From: Fasciola hepatica
Taxonomy: Eukaryota > Platyhelminthes > Trematoda > Plagiorchiida > Fasciolidae
DNA: 64,000 bases
Assembly: GCA_948099385.1 (NCBI GenBank)
Contig: CANUEZ040000129.1
Span: 8,376,501-8,440,500, forward strand
Reading direction: 5' to 3'
Shown: piece by piece, positions 1 to 11,309 of the stretch
How positions within the stretch are numbered: position 1 is the first letter of the stretch
How the letters are laid out: each line of letters opens with the position of its first letter
Program-made: the position numbers and the translations under genes
The notes under the pieces: generated by a model
Seen by the model: only the letters and a program-made list of their open reading frames with translations
The model's database searches: none
Told to the model about the DNA's origin: nothing

Positions 1-959
1 AGTAATACTTGATTGCAGCAAAGCCCTTGGAGTCCGCCTATGAGCTGCATCAGCCGAACCTAAGTCGCACTGCCTGCTTTGGCTTCCTGGTGACATGAAA
101 ATGCATTGTAAATTTTGAGCAAGCTGAAGGCAACGCCAGACTGACGCTTCGGAGGCGTACTGATGAGAGGTGAACAGAACTGATCCGCGCGACGACTTGG
201 CATGCCATGGCTTTGGAGGTCATCAGAAGTGTTATGGATGAAAGGGTCAGAGATCTGAACCGAATTAACTGGCAAATCGCCATAGAAATTCAGGTACCGA
301 GAAGTTTAGCGGAGCGGATGGACGAAATATCACATTGAAGCTGGTATAAGAGCGAAAACGAACTATACCTTTTATTGTCAATACAGCTGGGTAAGCGGAG
401 TACGGTAACAAATCAGCAGGAATGGATGGGCCCTGAGCTGCTTCAAAAAGAAAGCTCGGGAGGGCCGCAGTTGGCTGTAATGAACATCCGGGTAAACCTC
501 TTTCCGGTGCACACATAACTGAGGATTTGTAGCGTTACCTTGCTGAATGAATCACACTTTACCTTATTCCTTATTCATTTATATATCGCTGCAATATACT
601 AGGTCAATCCTTCTTGGAGCTTTTTATTCAAATTTGTCTCAATACCATGCAGACTTGGCTTCGAGGAGGACTACATCGCCGAATGGTTCTAGCTGCTAAT
701 TTGAAAGTCCTCAGTTCCCGATGGACGACGAAACCTCGTTGATGACAGAGTCGATGCAGCATCACCCGGAGTGGACCTGGAACAGTTTTTGGGTACACTT
801 CTCGTAATGTTGCAGAATGTATGGATGAACTCACCTCTCGGTGAGTTTTGCAGTTAATTTACCTTGCTGAGATCGGCAGCATGGCTAATTTGTTTAAAAA
901 CACATTATCGTTATTAGAGGCTGTCGCACAGATCCAGGATTGATAACTGGGCCATCGAT
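1..959. other. No recognised gene; repeat debris
   Basis: No open stretch here resembles a known family; the longest (minus strand, 265-516) has no motif I recognise. At 562-578 the minus strand reads ATGAATAAGGAATAAGG, which nearly matches the tail at 42713-42730 that closes a CR1-like element. A minus-strand non-LTR 3' tail may therefore end here, but no coding sequence supports it. Confidence 0.3.
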
Positions 960-1430
960 GTTATCTAGAATTGCTGAACCTGAAAGTAGACTTATTTATT
1001 ACGCAAGTCAGGACTTATGACGAAGCAATAAAGGGGTCATGGGCAGGGATGCTAACAGATCCCCGATGAACAAGACGCTAGTAAAACTGGATCCAGTTTT
1101 ATTAGATGGGCCGATTTGTGTTAAAGGACGAAAGATTTATTCCAGTCAGCCCCAGGGAGTGAAACATCCCGCGATACTAACCAAGGCTCATCCTACCATG
1201 GACTCACTGATCCGATGGTATCACACGGCTGGGGAACTTACAGGACCATTCCAGACACTGGCAGCCTTTTTACAAACTGTTTGGGACTTTGAAGGGAGGA
1301 GCTTCCGTGGAGCGTGTACTTGGAGGTTGTTGGAAGGATTGAAGGAAATTAGAAAATTCAGGCAAACAAAGGTTACCCCTTTAGCCTACCACTGGAGTCC
1401 AACAAGGCTGTCTAAGACGGAGCTCTTAAA
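960..1430 (+). pseudogene. BEL/Pao integrase N-terminal fragment (BEL copy 2)
   Basis: The 1039-1449 reading frame parallels the pol of the full BEL element on the opposite strand near 28.2-28.5 kb: KLDPVLLDGPICV here against KLDPILLNGIICV there, then VKHPAILTKAHP against VKHPVILPKTHP, then IRWYH. In BEL/Pao this is the RNase H-integrase junction and the start of the integrase zinc-binding domain. Similarity continues upstream to about 960 in a broken frame. The second zinc-binding histidine region is degraded (TAGELTGP against AMEGHAGP). The catalytic core does not follow; an RTE-like element starts at once. The integrase C-terminus reappears at 4788, so the two pieces probably belong to one interrupted element. 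Confidence 0.7.
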
Positions 1431-1445
1431 ACCTTTGAAGCGAAC

Positions 1446-2165
1446 GTGAGATATGTCTCCGAAACAAGCTCAGAACACCCAATTTCAGTCTTACCACTTC
1501 GCTCCACAGATAACAGCTCGGGTTCTCGTTTCAATGTTCGCGAGTCGTGCAATTCCATGTCCAGTGCTCATGGTCATACTGGTTCTGACATCGCTCTGAA
1601 AGGGAAGGTTGAGCTGGCACTCCTCGACTGGATCTCAGTCAGCAGCCATACGTGTGCAGTCCGGCTGAGTGGTTCTGTGCATGTCAATGGCACCAGCGTG
1701 AAGCGCCAATGTTTGTCTGTCGTTTCTATGTATAAGGTCACTGAGACTAAAGACGAACTGTACCAGGATTTGTGCCAACTGCTCCGCAGCGTGAGCTCTA
1801 CGGACATCATGGTTGTGGCTGATGGTTTTATTGCTCAAGTTAGAAGCCTAGACGAGGCAGAAAATAATGTGGGAGACCGATTTGGCGTTCCAGCCGATCT
1901 AACTGGTTAACGGTGATCGACTCACTCAACTATGTTCCGACCATGGGCATTTCCTAGGGAGTACAAATTTTCCACGCAAAATGTGACACCTACTAAATCA
2001 GCTTCACAGCACCTTCACAGCGTCGGACTCAGATCGACCACATTGTTGTTGGTTACCGCTGGCGCGGATCAGTTCAGGACTGTGGATCATTTTGTTCTAC
2101 TTTTGTAAAAGCTGATCACGCTCTTGTCTACGTGCTTCAGCTTCCGCCTCGTCGGTGGCCGAAAC
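1446..2165 (+). pseudogene. RTE-like retrotransposon 1: endonuclease domain
   Basis: APE-type endonuclease of a non-LTR retrotransposon, which in intact elements nicks target DNA for priming. The 1446-1910 frame matches the endonuclease at 38.4-39.0 kb in order: a degraded SETRIQ-like start (SETSSEHP), VELALLDW, CAVRLSGSV, a degraded SxYAPT motif (SMYKVTET), and VVVADGFIAQV where the family has a GDFNAQ-like block. After a stop at about 1908 the domain resumes in another frame at 2025-2165 with QIDHIVVGYRWRGSVQDC, the conserved C-terminal DH-containing block. No single frame is open, so the copy is dead. Confidence 0.75.
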
Positions 2166-3060
2166 AACTCCAAAGCGAACCGTCCCCCGCAGCTGCCACT
2201 GGGCCATCACCAAGGATCTGCCCTCTAAATAGAACTATCTACTGAGTTATCGATATAATAAAATGCCAAATTTCTAAAAGCATGAAGGACAGAGATCCAG
2301 TGGGTTGTATTTGAGGTTCCTGATGCTGCCCAAGGTCCAACAACTAGACACACATAGAAACGATGGATTTCTGCATCCTCAGTTTCACTGCTAGACGCGA
2401 GCAGATCGGTTCCTCCGTATCCCTAATTCGGTGAACCACGGAGGCGCCTAAAGCACTAAATGACTCGAATCCTGAATAACGACCATATGTGATGGTGGAT
2501 TGTCAGGTGAAAGGTGACTGAAAAAGCCGCGGTGGTCCGCAAAAGTCGCGGCACTTCCCGTCTGATGAGACAAAACGGTCCTCTAAAGCCAGGTGCTAGT
2601 AGAGTGACCGAAGGGGTGATCGGCTTGCCAGTTGAAACTCACGAGAATTGTCTGGGCGGCCGGATTTGGCATTCCGAGATGCAGTTTGACCGGTCTTTAC
2701 TCTTGTCAGTTCCACCCACTAGCTCACTGGTTACAGCTCCATTTGTAGATGCCAGTCTCTTGTAGGAAACGGAGGTCCTCCGTGAAATAAGCTGTCCTTA
2801 AAGATTAGTCTTATGGACCGGGCAAGTTGCCTCCGCCTACTTACAAAGACGGTGGCCCAGCCATTTTACTGCAGTTGCCAAAACTCCTCGGTTTGATATT
2901 GGAGAAAGAACAAGTTTTAAAGAGTTGATGTGAATCGGTGATCATACCGATTCGTAAGAGGAGCAACAGGCCCTTTTTTGAAAAACCACAGAAAAATAAT
3001 TCTGGTTACCATCATGTCCAAACCGATCGCTGGAATTCGTCTCTACCACTTACCTAATGC
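2166..3060 (+). other. Degraded linker of RTE-like element 1
   Basis: This lies between the endonuclease and RT of the same element, so it should be the linker. Only one stretch is open (2514-2765), and I cannot align it with confidence to the linker of the better copy at 39.18-39.72 kb. No other gene or repeat is visible. Confidence 0.4.
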
Positions 3061-3064
3061 TCGT

Positions 3065-3720
3065 GAACTGTGCTTGTGCGAGAATCAAGCCTGGCTTAGA
3101 TCCGGCCCAGCTTGTGCTGCTCTCATCCTCACTGTTCGGTAAATGTTAGAACACGGGCGCAAATTCCGTTGGCCAACTACCATCGTTTTTCTTGATATCG
3201 AAACGGCCTTTGACTCAGTCGACCGCAGAGTTCCCAGGGGCAGCCTCTTGTTCAAGTGCGTGCCAGAAAAACGCAATTTCCATCATAAAATCCCTTCACT
3301 ATTATATCCGGACCCGAATTTGGGCTTAAAGTGATCTTTCACCTCAGTTCACCAAGAAGAGATGTGTTCTCCAGGGTAGTTCCTTCCTTCCTTTCCCTGT
3401 CAGCTAGAGAGACCACTTGAGACCACTATTTCGTCATGTAGAGGTAGCGGTGTTCAACTCTTCTTGGGTGGAAGGGTACCAGACCTTGAATATATGAACA
3501 ACATAGTTCTTCTGTATGAAGATCCAGGTAAGCTGCATGCTTTTCTGGAGAGCTTGGCTAACTGCGCAGCAATGCTCCGTATGTGTTTCGCACCTTCCAA
3601 CCTCCGGATGATGCTGCAATACTGGTTCGGTCCAGCTTCAAACATATCATTGTCTAGGGAGACTATTTACGTGGTAGACGAGCTCTGTTATCTAAGGAGT
3701 TGCATTTAACCCAGCCGGAT
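3065..3720 (+). pseudogene. RTE-like retrotransposon 1: reverse transcriptase palm
   Basis: RT fragments occur in family order. At 3143-3334 the motif-A block reads VFLDIETAFDSVDRRV, keeping the first catalytic aspartate. At 3464-3709 the motif-C block reads VPDLEYMNNIVLLYEDPGKL, where the family has EYADDIVLLYED, so both catalytic aspartates are replaced (YMNN). Downstream LCYLRSCI corresponds to the family's CYLGSCI block. The region between motifs A and C is frameshifted and shortened. The copy cannot encode an active polymerase. Confidence 0.75.
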
Positions 3721-3838
3721 ATCGGGCCAGGTGTATCCGCGTAAACAGAAGGCTTGTTTAGAGTCCGTCATCCTCAGTCATCTGTAGCGTCGATATGACA
3801 TTCGTTTACCCATCAAGGGTCGAATTTACGCTACAGCA

Positions 3839-4309
3839 GTGATGCCAGCGCTTATGTATGGTTCCGAGACATGGACACTCAGGATGGAGGACATACGAAG
3901 ATTGTCGGTATTTGAACACGGATGTCTTCGTAGTATTTCTCGAATCTGGTGGGAACATCGTGTGAGCAAAGCTGTGGTTTGGCAGAAAATCTTAGGTTCA
4001 AAGATGAAATCAATAAATGAAACACTTGAGCTCAACAGGCCAGGATGGTTGGGGCTTGGGTTACGCATGTCCCCTGACAGGATTTCTGGGCTAGCTACTT
4101 TTGCTGAGGTGGGCATCGATTGGAAGATGAGTGAAACCGGTCGATCCATGGCACAGATTGAAGTTATAAAAGGCCCTACCAGTAGATTAGACAGTGTTAG
4201 GCGTGTCAGACTTACTGGATGGTGTCTAAGAGACCCTTCTACTCAAAGGTTACATAAGTTGAAGGATACGGCTAGATGCTGTGATCAGTGGCGCTCTTGC
4301 ATAGTTTAA
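3839..4309 (+). pseudogene. RTE-like retrotransposon 1: C-terminal domain
   Basis: A 156-codon open stretch holds the conserved C-terminus that follows RT in this element group: YGSETWTLRMEDIRRLSVFEHGCLR in the sequence (shown here as landmarks YGSETW, RMEDIRRL and VFEHGCLR), then WWEHRVS, and NRPGWLGLGLRM where the family has an RLRWLGHVLRM block. The same landmarks appear in the copy at 40.9-41.3 kb. This is the best preserved part of element 1. The element's 3' end is not sharply defined; BEL sequence resumes by 4788. Confidence 0.75.
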
Positions 4310-4787
4310 CGTTCTTCATCGACTCAACTCCAATAACATTATTCTTCCCTCACGCTTTTCGCACCCTGTTCTCCTTTTTCATTTCATTCCCAGATAGCCT
4401 CTTTGAGGTGTCAGCCAAAGCCGCCGCACCCAGTGCATGGTTACTCGTTGCCTGAACAGAACAGAAAAGAACCGAGAGCATAATGGGAAACCGGTCTGGC
4501 GAGGACACTGGCCATATGTCCTCGCGATGAGGCGTATAGCGACACCTCAATCCCCTCTATGTTTGCCACGGAGATGGCATATGGGAGGTCCCAGCGCTTT
4601 CGATTAGGAAGTTATTCCTTTCCATTTATGATGAACAGCCCACGAATGACGAAACATTAGTTTTATTTCTTGCGGAGTTCTAGTGGGTAGGGAACGAACG
4701 ACAGCTCCTACCTGTAACCTCTAACAGTCCTGATCTTCATTGCCCAGGACCACTTATTTTCTTCTCCTAAGTGCAAAATCGTGAGAC

Positions 4788-5100
4788 ATTCCGGAGAACT
4801 TACGGCAAGATAGAATGACTCGTCGGTGGAGGCAGGCAGACCACCTTGCACCTGAGTTTTGGAAGAGATGGATCAAGGAATATCTTCCACTCTTACAATA
4901 GCCGCAGAAATGGATAACTCCAAAACGCACTCTCAGATCAAGTGATATGATGCTACTAGTTCCATGGGCTTTGCTGAATAGGTTATTGCCGGCCGGAGTT
5001 ATAGAAAGAAAGGTACTTTCAGATAACAGCTTGGTGCATACAGCAGCAGTGCCGTCTAGTAATGAATTATTGCTTCGTTACAATAAATGGATTTCCCTCG
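4788..5100 (+). pseudogene. BEL/Pao integrase C-terminal fragment (BEL copy 2)
   Basis: Translation gives [20 protein letters not shown], then YLPLLQ, an in-frame TAG, PQKWIT and GVIERKVLSDNSLVHTAAV. The full BEL element has the same blocks in the same order on the minus strand at 27.3-27.5 kb (RQWRQANYL, FWKRWIREYLPLLQ, GVIESISVSDDGLVRTAAV). This is the post-catalytic C-terminus of BEL integrase. With the fragment ending at 1430 it brackets RTE-like element 1, and the DDE core between them is missing. A second open stretch runs on to 5387 without recognisable similarity. Confidence 0.72.
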
Positions 5101-6599
5101 ATTGCCGTAGGCTTAGCGTGAATGTGATGCGGTACAGCAAGTTATTTAAGGGAATCACTACTGCTGACAGCCCACAATTGAATTATTGTCACAAACGTGC
5201 ACTCAGGGACACGAACATGAATTGGACGAACCAAGGGCACAATAGAGCACAAAGGCAAATTTCTTTTACCACTGCCAAGAAAAAGAGGAAAAGGTTGTCC
5301 ATGCTCGTGGTGACAGCTACCTTGGTGGTTGCTTTTGGGCAAGAGCTGGATGTGTGCTGGGCAGAAGTATCCCCAGACTATTACTAACCATTTCGAGAAG
5401 TTTCTTTTTCCCTTATACCCGCCTTTTTTCTGCTCTGCTGACTTGTCATACTGCACACCAACTTTCTAGTGTTTCTTCACAGCGTTTACCTCTATCACAG
5501 CCCCCATGTCATCCTACTTTTCGTCATTCAGTGGTGATACCTCTACATTACTCGAGGAATCAGGGTGAGCCCCACACGGGGGTAGCAGTGAGTTGTGGTA
5601 CAGAATGTATATTAGAGTGTGGTAGCATTTCCAGAGGTTGAGCCTATTTCCTTGTCCTTTCGCCTCAGCTAAAACACACCGAATTTTATTGGATGTCTGG
5701 AGGTCGCAGCGCGGCTAACACTCGTAAAACTCACGGTCCAGGAAGCTAAGCTTTCATTGGCCCAAGCCAAGTCCTGTGACCTGACCTGTCTTTTTGAAGG
5801 TGAACTGGCCGCTCTTTGTACAGGTTGAACAGTCAACTACTAGTAACTGAGAAGGGAGGGTGTTCAAGTCTGCGGAACCGGGATGGACGGTTGATAAATG
5901 TGCCACTTATCCAACCAGGAGCTGTTATTGATGATGATCAGTTTAAGGTATCGGGGAACCGAGGGGCTAGCTGGTGAGTGAGGCCGGCCACACCCAGCAA
6001 GCACGATAAAACTTCAGGTGCGATTTAAAAGGCCGGTTAAAACCTTCAAGAAACCTCTTCAGTTCGTAAGATTTCTCAATACCAACAGCAACAATTCATT
6101 GTATAAATCATCTTAATGGGAATTCCGACTGTTTGTACAGTTGCACCAAATGTCTGTCACAAACTGGACCCTCACCGTCGCCTCGAGCGTTGTTCGTTGG
6201 GCTTCAAACTTGCTGTGACTCTATTCGGCAATCACGTCTCCTGGTTCCAACCTTTTCTGTGATTTAGAGGTAGCTGTCGGTGCAATGTTTAGTTCCGGGG
6301 AGCGAGGGCCTGGAAGGAGAAAAATGAGGTTTTGGCATTGCAACATTGCCCAGCGCGAGTTGTTTATTTGAGCCCCATGCCAGGTATAACCGTGAGCCTA
6401 ATATGGTGATACCTGAAATCATGCTATCTGTGGTTTCACCACTTCGTGGAATAAGTTTCGTCCAATAAGCCACCCAAAATGGTCGAGAATGTTGTGTCCA
6501 TAGGTTTGGTCTATTAGAAGGTTGCTTGCCCCCGCAATATATCTTTCAAGTTTGCTGGATGTGAGAAGCCTTTGAGCAATAAGCAGCCAAATTCACAAG
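5101..6599. other. No recognised gene
   Basis: I see no conserved domain, RNA gene or strong repeat on either strand. Open stretches at 5142-5456 (minus), 5354-5641 (plus) and 6264-6473 (minus) have no recognisable motif. This may be old BEL 3' sequence or intergenic DNA. Confidence 0.3.
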
Positions 6600-6935
6600 G
6601 GATCCCGAAATCAGAAGGCGATTATCCTTGGAATTCTACGACACTAGATTATCAAATGAACAGTAACATGAAACAGAAACGAACCTCAGTTAGGCGGATA
6701 CAAGGACTCAGAAAGCGAGAACCAAATTGCTGCTTGCGAGAAACAAGCACGTGCTTTACGTAGGTCCGAAATAGGATACGATAGAGTAGCTCGCTGGACG
6801 CGAACAAACGAGCATTGATTACTGAAAACATACAGTATATAAAAACATGCAAATAGTGAAAATAGGCGACCATCGTCAAAGAGGCATCAATTTCAGTGCT
6901 TCTGGAGGATTTTCACAGTCGGTCATTATATCGTG
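6600..6935 (+). repeat. Dispersed repeat R1, copy 1
   Basis: First of four related segments. Landmarks shared with 9.83-10.19 kb: AAATGAACAGTAACATGAAA (there AAATGAACAATAACATAAAG), an AGCGAGAACCA block, a GCACGTG block, CATGCAAATAGTG (there CACGCAAATAGTG) and GGAGGATTTTCACAGTCGG (there GGAAGATTTTCTGCAACCG). No coding potential is visible. The family could be an LTR or a MITE; terminal structure is not clear. Confidence 0.65.
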
Positions 6936-7009
6936 TGTGATATTTCGATCGACCTTGGATGCAATTACATGCATTGAGCAGAAGGTGACTAAATTCTTAT
7001 GAATCTGGA

Positions 7010-7310
7010 AACTAAGCCAAGACTGATCCGTAACTTTGTATACTGAATTACTGAATGAACAATATCATAAAATATGCACAAACCTCAAATATGCAACCAT
7101 CAAGTCTCAAAAACAAGAACCAAGCTCACGGATTGCGAGCAAGAAGCAGGTGATTTATGCAGGTCCAAGATAGGCTATAACGAAGTAGTATGGTGAACGT
7201 GAATTAGTAAGAGTTAGTTCACAGAACCGTAAACTGCACCAAACACGCAAAATCACAGTATTATATTGCTTTCAGAAGACTTTCCACAACCGATAGTTAC
7301 AGGCTGTCCG
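7010..7310 (+). repeat. Dispersed repeat R1, copy 2
   Basis: Same landmarks and orientation as copy 1: GAATGAACAATATCATAAAA, ACAAACCTCAAAT, AAGAACCAAGCTC, AGGTCCAAGATAGG, CACGCAAAATCACAG, and AGAAGACTTTCCACAACCG. Divergence is substantial and includes indels, so the copies are old. Copies 1 and 2 are about 400 bp apart start to start, giving a loose tandem arrangement. Confidence 0.6.
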
Positions 7311-8445
7311 AAGTTGACAGTGACCCTGACGAATTCCTCGATGAATGCCATGTGGAGTTATTCAAAGTGCTATGCATCAAATGAACTGAGCTATCAGCGA
7401 TTGTGCGCCCGGCAAATAGGTCACTGATGGCACCTTTCTACTCAGATAACAACGAGTCATGGTTATCATCATCGTTGTTTCCTCCACCCAGTTACTCGTC
7501 ATCATCAATAGCAGCTGCCGTGGCAGCAGCGGCACAATCGTTGTCCTAATCTTCACAAAGGTCATCATTGTCAGCAATGTCACCGTCAGAGGAGAAAATG
7601 TTAGTGACGGTTATGGCCACCGATAGCAAAGTAGGTGCAGGCGCTCAAGTCCCTTTTTCTGTTTCCATTGGATCTGGTGTTTGGGAGGTTATGGTTTTGG
7701 AGAGGGAAAAAGTCAATGGAAGAACAGTCAGCAGCAAGAAGAGGAACTTTACGTCCCAAAACTGAGCGAAAACGATCACTGCTGTCCTACCTGCAACTAT
7801 CTCTCCATCAATCCTTGAATTAGCAGCACTCCCTGGTCATAGAAGATCTCGGACACTGGTCCACACGGGTCAGAAGAAGTCGCTTCCATGGCATCAACGC
7901 TTGCTTATAGTTGGAATTCCTGATGAATCGGCATCGGTCTCTCTGCAGCTTCTCGATCACGGCCCTGTCCAGTGGCAGGGTATATTTAAAAACCAGTTCT
8001 CTATGGGCTGAGAAGTTGGCAGGGTCTATAAGAGCAAAAATAGCTTCTTCCTCAGAAAGGACAGACAAAACTGGGAATTATGGAACGTTAAACGTTTTTC
8101 TTGCTCCCCTCGAACAAGGGCAAGAGATTTACGGCAATCAACTAGTCCAAGAGGTTTAACTGCCTGATTGTTGCGCGACGTACAGCCGGGGGATAGACGA
8201 AAGTTTGAGCAACCTCTTACTGAAGTCCGGAAACGCCACTTTAATGGTGAGGGAAATCTGCATATACGGGATTTTCGGGTAACGAAGGGGAGACTGTTGT
8301 TGACGTGGCCGCGGCTGACGACAAGGACATTACCAGCTTTAGCCTAGCGTGATATCTCATTGTGAATTTCAGTCCGTGCTTTGTGGACGGACAAAGAGCA
8401 GATGTGGTTGTGAACAATGTTAGGGGCTGTTAAACAAAATTTAGG
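7311..8445. other. No recognised gene
   Basis: Short open stretches exist (plus 7568-7765; minus 7820-8068, an acidic and leucine-containing stretch beginning MSVLSEEEAIFALID), but none matches a family I can name. A CAG/GCA-rich patch occurs at 7505-7535. The minus stretch could be an exon or chance. Confidence 0.3.
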
Positions 8446-8447
8446 AA

Positions 8448-9370
8448 ATGATAGCTTTTGCTGTAGCCCAAAGATCTGCGGTTAAAAGGCCGATCGAGAC
8501 TCAGTTTTATGATGAGGTTCTGGTCACCAGGGTTGCTCCGCAGGGGTACCACATGTTCCGTTCCCATCGGACCCGTTTCGTGGAAAGGTCGAGGTGCAAC
8601 CATTTGTTAGTGACGGTACATCTGCTCATTTGCTTTATCGTTATTCAGATCCCCAAAGACCTGACAAGTCGCTTTGGTGTAAGGTGGAATTAGTTTTCAG
8701 TGAAGCCGTTGTTTTGAGACTTTTCTACGGGACATTTGCCAAAGAGAGACCGGACTCCCTGGAGTCCTTGGGGCGCTGGAATTCTGGCGGTCGCCTTCTA
8801 GTCCTGGTTGATTTCAATGTGTCCCATAGAAAAAGGGTGGGATCCTGCATTACTACAGCAACTGAAAACCTTTTCCGAATTGTGCCTACCGCGGCATGTG
8901 ATCTGTTGCTGTACTACAACATCTCAGCCAACTCGCCCCCAGGGACAGCAATCGACTGTCCTTGATCTTGTTCCCGCCACACTGACGTCAGAATTTTCCA
9001 AGCTTCATATTCCGTCTCCCCCACGTTCAAGCAAACACGCTGCTCTGTACATAGGCTGAAAAAGTGGCTTCCCAAAAACTGCCTATTCCACAAAGAGGAC
9101 CAAAGGTCTGGCTTGAAAATTTTGAAGATACGACGGAGGCTGCGCAGACTATGGCGAGCGAGCAGGACGATCTTGACTGAGTGAACACAAGCTTAGATCG
9201 TATCTGCCTTGTGATCCCTTAGCTGTTTGATCTCTACGCCATGCCTCACCGCCAGCTTTCTCACGCGCATGGTCCATCGTGGTTTGATAGAGAGCTTAGA
9301 TGCCTGCTTCAAAAGAGAACCCACGCATGGCATCGGTATCGACAGACCGGGCACAGTTATGTTGTTTAAA
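8448..9370 (+). pseudogene. CR1/Jockey-like retrotransposon 1: endonuclease
   Basis: Translations in shifting frames give the order expected of a CR1/Jockey-type endonuclease: a strand near 8520-8580 (VAPQGYHMFRSHRTRF), SLWCKVELVFSEAVVL, GRLLVLVDFNVSHRK (the family's GDFN block), and near 8960-9055 STVLDLVPATLTSEF and PPRSSKHAALY, where the family has a STLDLVF and SSDHAVL block. At 9225-9370 a linker resembling GPSWFDRELRCLLQKRTHAW follows. The usual SDH aspartate is changed (SKH). Several frameshifts show decay. Confidence 0.7.
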
Positions 9371-9720
9371 CGCAGAGAGAGAATAACTATTCATGTTTGT
9401 AGGCAGCCAAACGGAGAAGGTCAAAGGAGAGCTAGTAGACGGCCGTGTTGTGGCACTTCAACGGTGAAAGGGCATCGCAAAGTCCACGCGAGACAGAGGC
9501 CGGGAATGCCGAACTTGTCTCAGACTAGCATCATCTCGGACTCTGACGAGACTGAAGCTGATGTCCTGGCACGGCTTTGTTAGTCAGTGTGTAGAACGGA
9601 TTCCACAAAAACCATTTCGCCGGGTTCGCCAGTTTTCGAACGATTCAACGTGCCTTGTTGTTACCATGAGCACAAAATCATGGCACAACCACGATCTTTC
9701 AAGTCCCACCAATCAGCCAT
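9371..9720 (+). pseudogene. CR1/Jockey-like 1: endonuclease-RT linker, poorly conserved
   Basis: The open stretch 9227-9583 runs through here, and pieces such as DETEADVLARLC followed by QSVYRTDS after a frame change look like the linker block that precedes RT in CR1-type elements. The similarity is weak. The RT itself is absent until 11.31 kb, so about 1.6 kb of other sequence (R1 copy 3 and a SINE head) probably interrupts the element. Confidence 0.45.
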
Positions 9721-9824
9721 CAGGTGTTAACTGAACTCACCGACACCACTGCATCATTGTCTACCAGGCTGTCAAACACCTCGTGGTCAGAAGGGCAACG
9801 GCCGAGCGCACCAAGCTCTTGGGC

Positions 9825-10190
9825 AACACGTAGCCAAGTTCGAACGAATCCTAAAACCAAAACAGAATTGATCAGCAAATCGTACGATAATCGACTGGCA
9901 AATGAACAATAACATAAAGCATATACAAACCTCATTTATTCGATCAAACAGACTCAGACAGCGAGAACCATGTTTACGGCCTGCGAGGGACGAGCACGTG
10001 TGTCACGCGGATCCAAGATGGGATACGAGAAGATGGCTCATCGGGGGCGAACAAATATAGGTTGGTCCACAGAAATATAATCTGTTTTAAAACACGCAAA
10101 TAGTGCATGTGAGGGGGCGATATCACGAAAACGCAAAATTATGGTTTCTTCGGAAGATTTTCTGCAACCGACCGTTTTGCTGCCCCCCAA
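9825..10190 (+). repeat. Dispersed repeat R1, copy 3
   Basis: Longest legible R1 copy. It starts with CGTAGCCAAGTTCGAACGAA followed by TCCTAAAACCAAAACAGAATT, a leader also present in copy 4 at 23.5 kb. It continues through the landmarks of copies 1 and 2 to GGAAGATTTTCTGCAACCG. It lies between the linker and RT pieces of the CR1-like element, consistent with later insertion. Confidence 0.65.
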
Positions 10191-11030
10191 ACATTTTCCA
10201 AGCCCTGGCATGGTCAAAGATTGAGAATAAGGGTACTGATTCTCGCTACCTACTTAGAACTTGCTGTCAGTGCTCATAACCACGACTACTGACGTCTGTA
10301 CCCTACTCACATGCTCACGCCCGCAAATGAACCGGAGTCCAGGTCAACGAGATGTTCCCCTACGTTGTCCACGAGAACTGCTGCCAGGCGGCAGGCTTGA
10401 AGGTAGTTGTGTAGATTCTGAATTCGTGTGCTGCCTTCGAGAGAGCAGTCTTGAATGAACATAAATGCCCTCGTGTGCGTGAGTGCGGGTTTGAATGTAT
10501 GTGAGAGGAGAAACCACAGTAGTGACCACACGCGTAGAAGTCTTCATCGAGGTCGATAACTAAATGGGAAGGGGTGAAACAGCGTAATGTCTTGGTGAGG
10601 GTATTAGGCAGAAACGTGCCCCGTGTGGGTGCAGGTGATGTGAGTGGAGGTATATCTGGGCTCACGAGTAGTCATAACTAATTCTACATAAGAGAACCAT
10701 CTCCAACGATGTTAGTAGCAAACGAAGAAAGGTGCAAGCTATGACGTATCTCGTTGGAGGTGTGGGTTGTGTATATCAAAAATAACAATCACGGTTCGTA
10801 GTACTGTCCCGTGGGTGACGCACAACGGTCAGGCTTTCGCGGGATTTAATGAGCTGCCGGGCTCTTGTGATTAACGTTCTGCTCACTCATGGTGTGTTCG
10901 CTGACCAGTGTGGATGCATAAGCACACGCAGGTACTCAAATTACAAGCTAGTGCACTGTGGTGGATGCCATGTGTTACTGTAATTTGGGCGGGTAGCCAT
11001 GTGATCCATATGCAGAAAGTCGAAGGTCCT
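10191..11030. other. No recognised gene
   Basis: Three overlapping minus-strand open stretches (10307-10665) have no recognised domain. The plus strand is enriched in GTG/TGTG words around 10460-10680, which makes chance reading frames more likely. Confidence 0.3.
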
Positions 11031-11037
11031 TCGGCGT

Positions 11038-11121
11038 GGCTTAGTAGCTCAGCTGTTGGAGCACTCGCAGTGCTAAAGCAAGGGTGGTGACCATGCGTGT
11101 GTTCGAATCCCGCCGGGGCCA
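11038..11121 (+). repeat. tRNA-like SINE head
   Basis: The segment has pol III internal promoter elements: an A-box-like TAGCTCAGCTGTTGGAG and a B-box GTTCGAATCC. GCTC and GAGC form a D-stem. GGCTTAG at the 5' side can pair, with wobbles, to CGGGGCC at the 3' side before a terminal A. At 84 nt, with no clean anticodon arm, it is not a good functional tRNA. A tRNA-derived SINE head or tRNA pseudogene is the best reading. No second copy was noticed in this window. Confidence 0.6.
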
Positions 11122-11309
11122 AATATTTTTCACATTTGGATCACCTCTAAACATTGTCAAAATCTGCCAAATATCAAGTTTTCGCGACTGTTCGTTACAC
11201 CGAGTGGCTGGTAGGCCGCATTATTATTCCTCCGTTCATAGGTGATGACAAATCTGCGACTCTCAATTATTGCCCCGAGTGTCTAATTTGTGTCGCCTGC
11301 AAGTAAGCG

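Noticed and set aside
10883..11122. 79-codon minus-strand frame
   Set aside because: It overlaps the tRNA-like SINE head and has no motif; a repeat-derived chance frame.
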